Below, one piece after another: positions 12,992 to 23,759 of a stretch of 64,000 nucleotides of DNA. The stretch comes from Nissolia schottii (taxonomy: Eukaryota; Streptophyta; Magnoliopsida; Fabales; Fabaceae), in assembly GCA_003254905.1 (NCBI GenBank), contig QANU01077486.1, forward strand, positions 179,848-243,847, in the 5' to 3' direction. Each line of letters opens with the position of its first letter. The first letter of the stretch is position 1. Under the pieces are notes generated by a model, which had not been told where the DNA came from, did no database searches, and saw only the letters and a list, made by a program, of their open reading frames with translations. Position numbers and translations under genes: made by a program.

Positions 12992-13200
12992 TGGGTTGTG
13001 AAAGGAGAATGAGACAGACTATTGCTAGCTGGGACTTTTAGGAGGGTGTTGAGTCTCTATACTACTCAGCTTATCTTTTCTCATTGCATTTTCTCTGTTA
13101 TTCCATAAAACAGCAGACAATTCTCATTGGATTGGTATGTGACACATCAATAAAAGTATCATTTTCAGTATTTCTTTGGTTCTATTTCCTGTTCTTATCA
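12992..13200 (+). repeat. truncated 3' LTR of the same retrotransposon
   Basis: Matches 11149-11347 of the 5' LTR, with scattered substitutions and one small insertion near 13082. The first ~295 bp of the LTR are missing. Confidence 0.8.
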
Positions 13201-13448
13201 GTCCTTTAATTTGAGATGTTGGTTCTCATCCTTTCCTATTATTAGCAATTTAGTAGCCTATATTAATATCCATTTAGCAGTTTTAGCATTACATTCTTTT
13301 AGCTGAAGCAAGAACACTAGAACACAACCAGAATAGACCCCCTCTCCTATTTTTTCCACTGCTGGTTCCTACCCTTCTCTTTGTATTTGGATAAATATTA
13401 TACAATTAGAAAGAAGCTAAGACATTGAGTAATCAAAAGAAAGAAAGA

Positions 13449-13504
13449 NNNNNNNNNNNNNNNNNNNNNNNNNNNNNNNNNNNNNNNNNNNNNNNNNNNN
13501 NNNN
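13449..13504. other. assembly gap (56 N)
   Basis: The flanks align with about 17745 and about 17990 of unit B, which are some 245 bp apart. The gap is therefore probably larger than the 56 N shown. It should contain the 24-bp first coding exon and promoter-proximal region of FTCD copy A. Confidence 0.8.
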
Positions 13505-15449
13505 AGTAATAAATATGGAACTACACATAACCCATTTCTTCATTACATATCTGCCAGCCAATGCATCCATGTGGTGCCATGTCACTACATCATCATAGAA
13601 GGAAACAATACGTTGTTTCTCCTTTTCTCCATATAAAGCATCAATCGCACGTTGCTATTAATAAATTAGATCTAAACCCCGTGCGATGCGCTAGAAAAAT
13701 TAGTGCATATTGTCTTAATAATAATATAAAGTTCAATAAGCTAATGTAATTTTATTATAAAATAGTTACACGTCTAAAATAAATGTTAATCTATGAACCA
13801 TAAGTCTCAATATTTTCATTAATATGATTTTCTTGCAAATTTCCATAAAAGAATCCCTATTTTTATAAATTGCATTCTTATTTACATCCAAATTCTTTAT
13901 ATCATCTTACAATACTAAAAAAGATTATGATGTATTATATTATTTTAAATAGCAACTATAAATAAATTGCATATAAGACTTACTGAGAGAGTGAAAATAA
14001 AACAAAAAGCTAAGGAGAAAAAAAATTAAACATATTCTTATCTGAGTTAAAATACTATGCAATTAAGTTTATTTTAAGAGATTGATATATAATACTTCAA
14101 TATTTTAAAAAGTTGACATAGAAATCATTCATAAAATTTCACTGTTATTAGTGAAATTTAAAAAAAAAAAATCAAACAAATGGATTTTAACTTGCAAGCC
14201 AACACAATTTTACCTACCAAAATGGTGAGCTGATAACAAATCAAATCTTGCACACAAAATGAAATCATATTCCACTCCAAAAGATTTTGATATTCTATTT
14301 TGATTTAATCATTGACCAAGCATCAAATTATTAGCAAGAGTTGTAATCAACTATTATTTAAAAGAGCCTCTCCTTCTATCCCCTTTCTCAAAAGAAAAAC
14401 CTTCTTAATTGTTATTACCTATTTCTTCCAATTGCCTCAAAAAATAGCTCCGAATCACACCACAATTCTTTCCTTTCTATGTCTCCTACTCTCAAGAGTA
14501 CATATCACATTTTTAAACCAATCCCCATGATGGATAAGAATTGATTTCTATCGTATAAAAAAATTGATTTATGATAAACCTCTACCCCAATTCAATAAGT
14601 CTTTCCTATTCCACCATGCTTGTTGTAAGTTTGGATTTGATATAGTTTGCACCTCATTTATTTTTTGAAAACCTTTTTGAGTTGCAACATAATCAATCAA
14701 AAGGCATTTTCAAACACTCTATCAAACACAACCTTCCTCACTCCATTCATTCTATCGTAACCCTAATCCACCCATAGAGTCTAAGCCTTTCTACCTACAA
14801 ATGTGACGGCTAAATTGGCCCCGCCACCAGTCTGAAGCATTGTTGTCCACCATCCCCTCTTTTTGTAGCCTACCTACCATTCCACCATTGTCTTCATCTT
14901 CAATCCATAGAAGCATCGTTCGACACGAACCACTTTTTTTACTAGTGCTACATCTACTTCGACGTGAAACACAAGCTGCTGCCAACATGAAACACAAATT
15001 GCCAATGACCTTCAATTCTAATGTTAGTTTAGTTCTTTGATTCTTGGAATATATTTTCTGTGATTGAGATTTTGTTTGGTTTCTTCCATGTTTTGATCTT
15101 TATGTATGTGTGGATTTTCTGATAATAATATATCTTTCATTTATTGTGAGAAAGAGGTTATGGTAAAAGATAACTTCATAATTTATTGTGAAAGAGAGGT
15201 TATAGGAATTGGAAAAGGAAGATGGCCTACATGAGTTTATTTTGGAAAAATGATACCATAAGAAAAGAGAAAGAAAAAGATGGGTGAAGGAGAGATTGTC
15301 ATCTGCAATATTTGGCTAACATGGCAATAATGCATATGAGGTATCAGAAATTATATATTACAAGTAGATATCACCGTCTTAAATGTCTACTTTCTTATAC
15401 ATTTTGGTTATAGGATGACCTTATCACAACCACAAGAAATGAATCAATG
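13505..15449. other. tail of duplication unit A with a 1.7-kb extra segment
   Basis: 13505-13655 aligns with 17990-18150 of unit B, and 15374-15445 aligns with 18440-18490. The stretch between (about 13656-15373) has no counterpart in B, so it is either an insertion in A or a deletion in B. It is AT-rich, with a more CT-rich part at 14700-15040. No gene or transposon ends could be recognised. Confidence 0.5.
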
Positions 15450-15560
15450 AATTGAGCATACTCGAGTTGCTGGTTGGAAAAGTTAATTATTTATTATACA
15501 ATTTGAAGAAAAATACTGTAAAACATGTCACCCTCTATTTTTTCTGGTTGTTGATTGAAA
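15450..15560 (+). pseudogene. relic of GT14 exon 2 and intron 2
   Basis: Matches 7228-7340 of the GT14 gene (end of exon 2, encoding IEHSRIAGW, plus the first part of intron 2). The splice donor is destroyed by a small deletion. At about 15560-15577 it jumps to sequence matching the GT14 3' flank at 8472, so intron 2 to the 3' UTR is missing. It marks the left breakpoint of duplication unit B. Confidence 0.8.
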
Positions 15561-15748
15561 CCATCTAAAAAAATAGTTTTCAAGTGCTTGTTTCGATTTC
15601 ATTTCCTTCTTGGTTGTCATTCCAGCCAGCCAACCATTTTAGGCAATCACAAATTTTTTATTTACTGAATTGCAAAGCCAATTACAATCTCACAGTTTGA
15701 TTTTTTTATTTTTCTAATTGTTTATCAACAAATATAATGAGTTTATGA

Positions 15749-17915
15749 TCACGATCTGTTAGCAGAGACTAGGCTCATGTATTTCTCTATGATCATTTCT
15801 GGGGATGAGTCAGTGAAGTATCCTCTTTCTACATCAAGTCCTTCTTGGGCTGCAAGCATCTCAACCAGGTTCTGCACCCTGTCTGCTCCAATCTGGTTAG
15901 GCTCCAACAGCATGCAAGCTATTTCAGTTTTGTCCTCACCAACAAGCCCCATTGTTTGCACCTTTGGCAGGCCCCCGCCGCGAGCACTGACCTTCCTCGC
16001 AATCCTTTTCGTTGCTGATACGTCTGTGGTCAAGATTGGTATGTTGTAGAGTGCAACCCAAGGGCGTGCACCGATCATTGTGATGCCTTTCGCTGTTGAA
16101 ACAGCAACAGGCCCTTCATCTGGGTTCTGCGGTAGGATCTCAGGCATAGCCCACCCTGCCCATTGATTCCCCATGAAATTAGGCCGGTAATATCCGAGCT
16201 CACGCCTGATGGTGTCTAGTTCCTTCCCTGTTGGGTGTGCTGCAGCATACAGAAATACTGGCACTGCATTTCACATAAAAGAAAGAAAACAAGTGCATGT
16301 GTGTTAAAGAAAAATGGACGAGTTTCTCATGCATCACATCGCACTTGAGTCCATGACACTATGATGACCCTTAACATGTCAATGATTGAATATTTTGTAC
16401 TAAAGCTTTTCTTTCATAATCAAATTTTACTTTTCATTGAGACATCATTTATGGTAGGGGAATGAGTTGTTTCTTATAAAATTTTCACACGACAAGGTCA
16501 TGTATTATTATTATTATTTTTGATTTAGGACATGAAACTCTAGCAAGAAACACAACGAAAGAGGATCAATGATGATAGATCACAAAGGGCTAGGTTACAT
16601 AAAAATTTCGGATGAGGACTTATCCACTTTATTTGTAGGAAGAGAGTTCTCAAATCATGTAACTCACACAATGAAGAACCAATATGCATTTCCATTCTAA
16701 GAGTTAGTCCTTGGGGACTTACCGTTGAGTAGGTTGCCAATGTCTGCAGCCACTGCTTTGGCCAGCCATGCTGCCTCATCCAGCGATGCACGTGCAAGCG
16801 GATGGAAAGCGATGTCATCCACGGCACCAAGGCGGGGGTGAGCTCCGTCATGTAGTTCCAGGTTGATGGCACTGAATGCAACCTCAGCCATGGCTACCAC
16901 AGCTTGGTGCAAGGGGCTGTATACGGCACTTCCTGTGCAGTCATGCAAAACATAAGACACAAGCGTGTACCTGGTCCTGTTGTAAGCTCGATCTTGAAAT
17001 TTGTTCACAATGATTGTTTCTGGGTGCAGCCTTACAGCTCGCTCGATTGCATCAAGAGCTGCAATATTGCGTGCTTCGGAGACAAAGAACTTGCAGCACA
17101 ATAAGATTGATTGATCTACGGTTTTCTTTTGCTCCTAAATAAACAGTAAGAAAGTGAAAACTTGTCCTATTGAAAGAGTATATTCCAAGCAAATGCTGAA
17201 AACCAAAAGAAATGAATGAAGCCTTTAATTTTAATGAATATTGAATATTTCACATATGAATGAATATATGATTGACAAGAGATTCTTGGTGACTAAAAGT
17301 CAAAAGCACAGGAACAAAAACTTGAGTGAAGAGATGAACTTTGAGAGTCCTTTAATTTAAGATGTTGACACTTATCCTTTCTTATTATTAGTAATTTAGT
17401 AGCAGATGTTAACATCCATTAAGCAGTTTTAGCATTACATTTTTCTCAGCTGAAGCAAGAACACTAGAACACAACCAGAACACAACCATTGATTCCTCCC
17501 CCCTCTCCTGGTTTTTACTGTGTTCCTACCCTTCTCTTTGTATTTGACTAACAATTATACAATTAGAAAGAAGCTTTGATTTCAGTTTTCATTTCTTGTT
17601 TTCACTTTTCGAATTTCTTGATTTTGTGAAAGAAATAGTGAAAGTAGTAAAATCTTGTTTCCTATTTTCCTTTCTCGTTTCTGCTATCTCCTTCACAAAA
17701 TTCTGAAAACAGGAAATGAGACATTGAGTAATCAAAAGAAAGAAAGAGGGAAACACAGATTTTTGGCATATGCTTAATGAGGTAATCTATAAACTAGACA
17801 CACCAGCAACTGTTATCATCTCTAAAAAAATTTCTGAGACTCAGATTACTGAAGAGAAATTGAGAAGAAGAAAAGGGAAGATATTTCTGACCTTGCTAGT
17901 GGAATTGAAATCCAT
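15749..17915 (-). CDS. formiminotransferase-like folate-binding protein, copy B (intact)
   Basis: Exons on the minus strand are 17892-17915 (24 bp, MDFNSTSK), 16723-17134 and 15749-16263; all introns are GT-AG and in phase, giving 316 residues. The protein matches the N-terminal and C-terminal formiminotransferase subdomains of animal FTCD, without the cyclodeaminase part, as is usual for the plant family (Arabidopsis At2g20830 type). Recognisable blocks: IVNKFQDRAYNRTRYTLVSY, HDGAHPRLGAVDDIAFHPL, and VFLYAAAHPTGKELDTIRRE opening the last exon. The animal enzyme moves a formimino group from formiminoglutamate to tetrahydrofolate, and related proteins can act on 5-formyl-THF; the plant role is not settled. 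The protein is probably cytosolic, since no transit peptide is seen. It is the only intact member of the A/B pair. Confidence 0.9.
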
Positions 17916-18499
17916 GGTGTGATCCTTCACTACAGATGCTTCAACCTGAGGTTGTTAATAGCTTAAGATGAAAACTGGTGCCAGTGGTTGTAGTAATAAA
18001 TATGGAACTGTACATGACTCATTTCTTCAATAGAAATCACCAATATCAGCCAGCCAATGCACCCACGTGGTGCCATGTCACTACATTATCAATCATTATC
18101 ATAGAAGGAAACAAGACGTTGCTTCTCCACATAAAGCGTGAATAGCATGTTGCTGTTCAAACAATCATACACCTCAAAAACACTCACCCAAGAGAAACAA
18201 ACATTACATAACAAGAAAGCAAACATTATCATTTATAGAAAAAAAGTAATATTAAACACATGTGCATGAGGACATAAAAATATTTGGTGACAATGTTAGT
18301 TTCTCTATTTTATAATAACATTAAACTCAAGCGTGTATGGACACGCAGAAATATTCGGTGACAATGTTTGTTTCTGTATTGGGTAGTTGTTGTGTGGCTA
18401 TTTTTGACGTGTACAGATGTTATTTTTCTTCATCAAATGCACTCTTAAATGTCTACTACTTTTTTATACATTTGGCTATAGTATGACCTTATCACAACC

Positions 18500-19760
18500 A
18501 CCAATCAATGAACAATGTCAAGTAAAATCAATATTTAATGTTATACTTAATTTAATAAATTAAAACTTCAAACTCATCTCGACATGACAAATTAGCACAT
18601 TCAATCATTGTCATTAGAAAAATTTAAGTCCATGGTTTCTTGGCCTTTCTTCTCGTTTTTTCCTTTTTGGTTAGCTACCTAACGCGGTTAGCCCATAGAA
18701 TTAAAAGGAAAATCCATTGGATTGGATCCTCTTTAGCTGATTAAGCACTTCTTATCAGAAGACTTGAATGCTGAAATCTAATGAGGATTTTGTGTTGAAA
18801 AATTTAAACCTCTGTCTAGAAGAATAGATGTCAATTTATTGACCTTCGCAGTTATTGAAGCCGCACTGCGCTCATGCGTGGCTTATATTTGTTCCAGCAT
18901 GTCGTTGACTTTGGAACATTCAAGGTTTAGATTTATCAATAGTCTTCGTCTTGTAGTTTATCATCAAAGTTATAGAAATATGTATAGCTAAGTTCAATGA
19001 TAGATATATGGCTTTGATTCTATTGAAGATTTATTAGTTATTTCTGTTAATGATGGTGATTTTCATTAGAGAAACTTGTAAATAGTTTTACATACAATTA
19101 AAAGTTGTGCTGTAAATATTAATCATTTGTTGTTAATTTTCGTTAGGACTTCGGTGAATTAGGAGTGGCTGTGTTTGCATTCACAATCAACCTCCAAATT
19201 TAAGTGCTATAATTTAAAGTATCCTTGTTTGATATATTTTACATTTTCACTTTCTATACAAACTTGGGATGTGAGTGGGATGAAAGGTGTGGGCCTGGAC
19301 GCCTGGTGTACTATTTAAAGCTACAACAATACATCTGAAACCAACAACTGCACCATTCCATTCTGGGGAAAAAGAAAAAAAAAAGACACCTAATTGCACA
19401 ACCAGCATTAACCTAGACTGCTTAGTATAGTCATTTTTATGTTCATTGATGATGAGTGACAGCTAACTTTGGCTATGGAATAAGGTTTGCCTTGTTAAGC
19501 TGGATGACAATGAACAAAATGGAATACAGTAACTAGTTTTGACATTGACATTGAATATGATTATTAGACTAATAAGGGTTGAGCTTCGCATGAAGAATTC
19601 ATCAATAAATTATTTTTTCCCTCCTAATACAAGGAAATGCCAAATTGACTCTTGGAATGAAAATTCATCAAATGGCAAAAAACCTTCCTATCACATGAGA
19701 AAGTAACCTTACCTCATGAGAATTAATTGGAAGCTCTTATATACAATAAGGATTCTTTGC
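18500..19760. other. intergenic between FTCD copies B and C
   Basis: AT-rich, with no open frame of note. It probably holds the 3' UTR of copy C at its right end (about 19560-19762). Just before it, 18262-18400 contains a short direct repeat of about 80 bp with the core ATTYGGTGACAATGTT. Confidence 0.4.
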
Positions 19761-19762
19761 CA

Positions 19763-21749
19763 TCAAATTCCTTCCCCAAACAGCTCCATGTATCTTTGAA
19801 TTATTTCTTCCTGTGAAAAGTCTGTGAAGTATCCCCTTCCCACAGAAATACCTTCTTCTCTAGCAAGGCGCTCAACTTCATGTTGTACTCTTTCTCCGCC
19901 AACTTTATTTGGCTCCAACAAATTACAGGCTACCTCAATGACACCTTCGCCGTGTACAAGCGCCATGGCCTGCACAGAAGGAATTCCACCACCTCTTCCA
20001 CTAATGTGTTTTGCGATTCTACGGACCACACTGATATCAGAAGATAATAGAGGGACATTGTAGTTGTCAACCCAACTTGTTGCCCCAATGACCACAACAC
20101 CTTTTGCTGGAGTCACTTGAGCAGGGCCGCTATCCGGCTCCAGGGACAATGTGTCTGATTTCAGCCCCCCAATCCACTGATTTTCACTAGAATTTGGCTT
20201 GAAATAACCAAGTATTCTTCGGATTGAATCAAGTGTCCTCCCCTCTTCATGTGCTGCTCCATATAGAAAAGTAGGAACTGCAGCGTATTTTAATGATCGT
20301 CAATATATAAATCTAGAGAGATGATTGACATATTCCAAAGATAGTTGTATAATCACTTTGTTAGTGTGTTAAGTACTAATTATGAAATTACTCATGTATG
20401 AACAAGAAAATGTCCAACAAATGAAAATCCAGGAGCTGAGAGGAATCTGTCATGCATACATTAATCTTAACCAACAATAAAACAGAATGCTGTTCAACAA
20501 AATTTCTAAGTAAAATTGGAGAGGTTATTTCTTGTTATTTGTCTAAGTGACTAACTTCTGAAAGATGAACTCTGAATTAAGTAAATATTGTTTAACTTCT
20601 TACATCATCCAATTTTAAATATCTCCAAGCCAGCTTGCTTTGTAATGATAAGTGTGCTTACATGCCACCAAAGCAACATAATTCTATACTAGTGGGGGGT
20701 GTGGGCACTCCGTGCCTACTGCAGTTACAGTGATAATAAAGCCAGAACAATAACTGTCCCTTAAAGCATGGAAGGTTCAAAAACAGATGAGAGAGATGGT
20801 AAATTAGTAAAAGGGCAAAATAGCACAATCAAAATTGTTGACTAAACAAGTAGTTAAAGCCATCGAGCGGCTTTATATAAGTGTAGAGATACAAAGGACA
20901 TGAGAGCTATCAAGTTAAGCAAAATGCAAGCTGCTATATGTTATCGTTTAACAGTTTCAAAAGCAAAACAACTAAAAAGTTGCTCGTGGTAACTGATGCG
21001 AAGATACTGGATTGTAGCAAATCTGTGAAGTAGTTACACCATGTGCACGGACTGATCAGTGTTATGTTTTAAGAGCATTGCCCTGAATTGACTATGATTC
21101 ACAAAAACCTTTCCCCATGAAAAACATTCTCCTCAAGTCCTTCAGCATATAATTTGACATCGCTTAATGAGAAACTTGTGTAATGTGTGCATTAAAATAG
21201 TAATAAACAAGTGATTAGTCAATAGTCATCATTTTAGGCCACGAGGTGGGGGCCCCCACAGAGCTAGTAATTGGCCTTGAGAACATAACATGTTGCATCA
21301 AGTGCATACAAGAATTTATCCAATGCTAACTAACCTTGCAGGCTAGAACCCACGTCCATGGCCAAACAGCTAGCAACCCTAGCTGCTTGGTCCAAGGAAG
21401 CCCCAGGCAAGGGGTGAAAACATATGTGGTCAACAACTCCAAGCCTAGGATGAGTCCCGCTGTGGAGCTCGAAGTCAATAGCGTGAATTGCAGCCCTCAC
21501 CATCGCAGACACAGCACTTGCCAAGTGACACGACCCTGATTCCTGTGAAGAAGACATGCTCGAATTTGGGGGCAACTGAGAGACAAGGGTGTAGCCAACC
21601 CTATTGTATGCAACATCCTCAAACTTGTTAACTATGGGAGCCATGGGAAAAAGCCTAGCGGCTCTTTCAATTGATTCCAATGCACTCCTGTTCCTGCTTT
21701 CTGAAATGTACACCTTGCAGCATGCAAGCATGGGCTTCAACATTGTCAT
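19763..21749 (-). CDS. formiminotransferase-like folate-binding protein, copy C (intact, diverged)
   Basis: Exons on the minus strand are 21335-21749 and 19763-20277, joined by a GT-AG intron in phase, giving 309 residues from the ATG at 21749. The last exon has exactly the same length (515 bp) as in copy B, supporting common descent. Key blocks: ACCKVYISESRN, APIVNKFEDVAYNRVGYTLVS, HSGTHPRLGVVDHICFHPL, FLYGAAHEEGRTLDSIRR, GVVVIGATSWVDNYNVP. It differs from A/B throughout, so it is an older paralog. The frame stays open upstream of the ATG to a possible acceptor (TGACAG|GCGTTGG at about 21770), so a short extra first exon as in copy B is possible. Same presumed folate-linked function as copy B. 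Confidence 0.87.
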
Positions 21750-22284
21750 GTAATTTTCAATTGCCAACGCCTGTCACCTGTCAGATTGTTCGTGGGTATA
21801 TGAAATGAAATAACATAGCATGTGATGAATCAGCTATTTTAGACCACAAGCCAAGCACCCAAACCTTATCTGAAATTACTTTATTCGCTTAATTATGCAG
21901 ATCAGAAATATAAAGTGCTGAATGTTGAGGACCTTGATTGGGGATTTCGATCATCGACGGGAAGAGGTTCGGGTTGACCCGGATGGCAGAGCGCAAGCTG
22001 TTCTCCAAGGCATCAATACTAACAACACTTACTATATAAAATTTGTTGTTAATGGCGATTCTGAAATTATGAGAGTAGCGAAAGAAAAGATGTTACCTTG
22101 TGTTCATACTAAAAGAGAAAAGAATGTTTTGTTACTTGTCAATTTCAAATATTTTTTGTTAATAATGTAGAGATGAAGGTATTGTAGTAGAAATTTATTT
22201 AAACCTACATTTTTTTAAACCAATAGACATTTAGTAAAAACATATAGAGATGAATTTTTTTAGTAGATGTTCGCCATATATGGG

Positions 22285-23215
22285 AAAATCGCGAGTTAAC
22301 TCGTATGTAAACTTATTTTTGGGTAAACTCGGGTAAACTCACATAAAATCGCGAGTTTACTATCGAGTTCACGAGTTTACTAAATTAGGTTTTTTTTAAG
22401 GACAAAGCAAGCAAAACAACGTCGTTGTTTTGAACGTCTTTGAGTTTTTAGATTTAGGTTGTTTAGTGTTTCAGAGTTGCCATTCACAGCTGCGCCTGCA
22501 ATCGTGCTTTGTCGTGCCATCGTGCTCTGTTGTGCTCCTCCGTCGCTAATCCATTGTATGTATTCCATCCTTTGCTCAGAGATCTTTCCTACCAGGGTGC
22601 GTGGCCTCTGCATCGCTATCTATGCTTTAGTGTTTTCGATTGGAGACATCATCGTCACATACTCGCTTCTTGTGATGCTCAGTACTATGGGATTCACTGA
22701 TATTTTCGGTGTTTATGTTCTTGTGTGTGTCATCTCCTGGATATTTGTGTTCTTGAAGGTTCCCGAAACAAAGGGCATGCCCCTCAAAGTCATCACCAAG
22801 CTTGAGTGAGTGACATTGTTCCAGAAACAAAGGTTGTCGGCTCGAAGCAGACTACTTCTGTCAAGAATAAGTGACATTGTTCTTTATATACATTTACTAT
22901 GTTGGTTGCTCAACACACCGCCTCTCTCTTGTGTTGATAGATTTTGTTTGTCATTAAGTTTATGTGGAGAAGGATATGTTCTGGTTCAAACATATTTATT
23001 ATGTATTATGTATGAATTGAACTTAAAACTCATATATTTCATCTTTATTTGTGCTTTGTTATGGAGTTAAAAGTATTTATGAATTTCAAGTTTTATTAAA
23101 TATATTTTTGTAGCATAATAGTTTTTTAAAATATTTTTTTAATAATAAGTAAACTCGTACGAGTTTACGATCCAAGTTTACAAAGGCTCTACGAGTTCAC
23201 TTAAACTCCGTGGAA
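22285..23215. mobile_element. DNA-transposon-like segment with GTAAACTCG sub-terminal repeats
   Basis: Both ends carry clusters of the motif GTAAACTCG/CGAGTTTAC in both orientations (22290-22380 and 23150-23205), and the right cluster reads as a degenerate inverted copy of the left. A sugar-transporter gene fragment lies between them. The exact termini and target duplication are not resolved, so the superfamily is unknown. Confidence 0.5.
22558..22809 (+). pseudogene. fragment of a tonoplast monosaccharide transporter (MSSP/TMT-like)
   Basis: An open stretch of 83 residues starting MYSILCSEIFPTRVRG and ending VPETKGMPLKVITKLE matches the last two transmembrane helices and C-terminal tail of plant tonoplast sugar transporters (monosaccharide-sensing proteins). 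The conserved PTRVRGLCIAI and VPETKGMPL signatures of the sugar-porter family are present. The other ten or so helices, the large loop and the family's usual C-terminus are absent, and a TGA follows at 22807-22809. The reading frame is undamaged, which points to recent capture, but it cannot encode a working transporter. Confidence 0.82.
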
Positions 23216-23491
23216 GACAATGATGTTTTCAAATAGTTAAATAGTTAAGGCATTACAATCTTTGCATCTAGCAATCAATTCACCTTTATTCAAAAGATGA
23301 AGGTGCAAGGTAAAGCTTCTTGAAAATTTATAAGAATGTGATGTCAAATGAAGAGCTTATGAAAACAAAATGCAAATAGATCGAAATAGGAAAAAAAATA
23401 TCAGTTAATAATATAATTTGAAATATCAAGAAAAGAGAGCTAATTTCATGGCTCAATAAATCAAATAGTAGAAATAGAGACAAATACTTTG

Positions 23492-23759
23492 GAGTTGTTT
23501 GGGTTAGCTTTAAAAAAAAGGTATTTTTTTTTACTTAAATTCTTATAGTATACCTTTTTATTTGTTTTATTTTCATTTATAAGGTACTTTTACTACAAAC
23601 CACTTTTATTACCAACATTTTTAGAAGTGGAGCATTGCCAACTTTTTAAAAAAAAGTGTTACTTTATCTTATTCTATATAAGTACTTTTTTTAAGTTATA
23701 TTTTAACACTTATTTTTCCTTTAAAAAGTAATTTTATTTTAAGTCAATTCAAACAGTTC
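23492..23759. mobile_element. possible hAT-like MITE
   Basis: Ends begin GAGTTGTTTGGGTTAGCTT and, inverted, GAACTGTTTGAATTGACTT, with an AT-rich inner part that also folds back. No clean target duplication was found. Confidence 0.5.

Larger units (their letters stand above)
10855..13200 (+). mobile_element. Ty3/gypsy-like LTR retrotransposon, internally deleted
   Basis: The ends are fixed by comparison with the duplicated unit B, where the site is empty at about 17346-17351. The 5-bp target duplication GTCCT is at 10850-10854 and 13201-13205. The 5' LTR is 10855-11347. A primer-binding site resembling the initiator-Met tRNA complement (TGGTATTCAGAGC, with one extra T) starts at 11350. Degenerate gag, zinc knuckle, protease and the very start of reverse transcriptase follow. 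The rest of pol and the first part of the 3' LTR are deleted at about 12990, where ATGGG is shared by both sides. The retained 3' LTR part is 12992-13200. The insertion lies upstream of FTCD copy A exon 2, in what would be its first intron. Confidence 0.88.
7228..18500. repeat. tandem segmental duplication (unit A about 7228-15449, unit B about 15450-18500)
   Basis: The two units share the end of GT14 exon 2, the FTCD-like gene in the same orientation, its introns and about 700 bp of upstream sequence. Unit A is longer because it holds the rest of GT14, a later LTR retrotransposon and an extra 1.7-kb segment. The junction reads ...AATCAATGA/ATTGAGCAT... near 15449-15450. Boundaries are approximate by eye. 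Confidence 0.8.

Noticed and set aside
19763..20149. Minus-strand frame of 128 residues as an independent gene
   Set aside because: It begins at a TTG inside the last exon of FTCD copy C; the exon stays open to a good acceptor at 20278.
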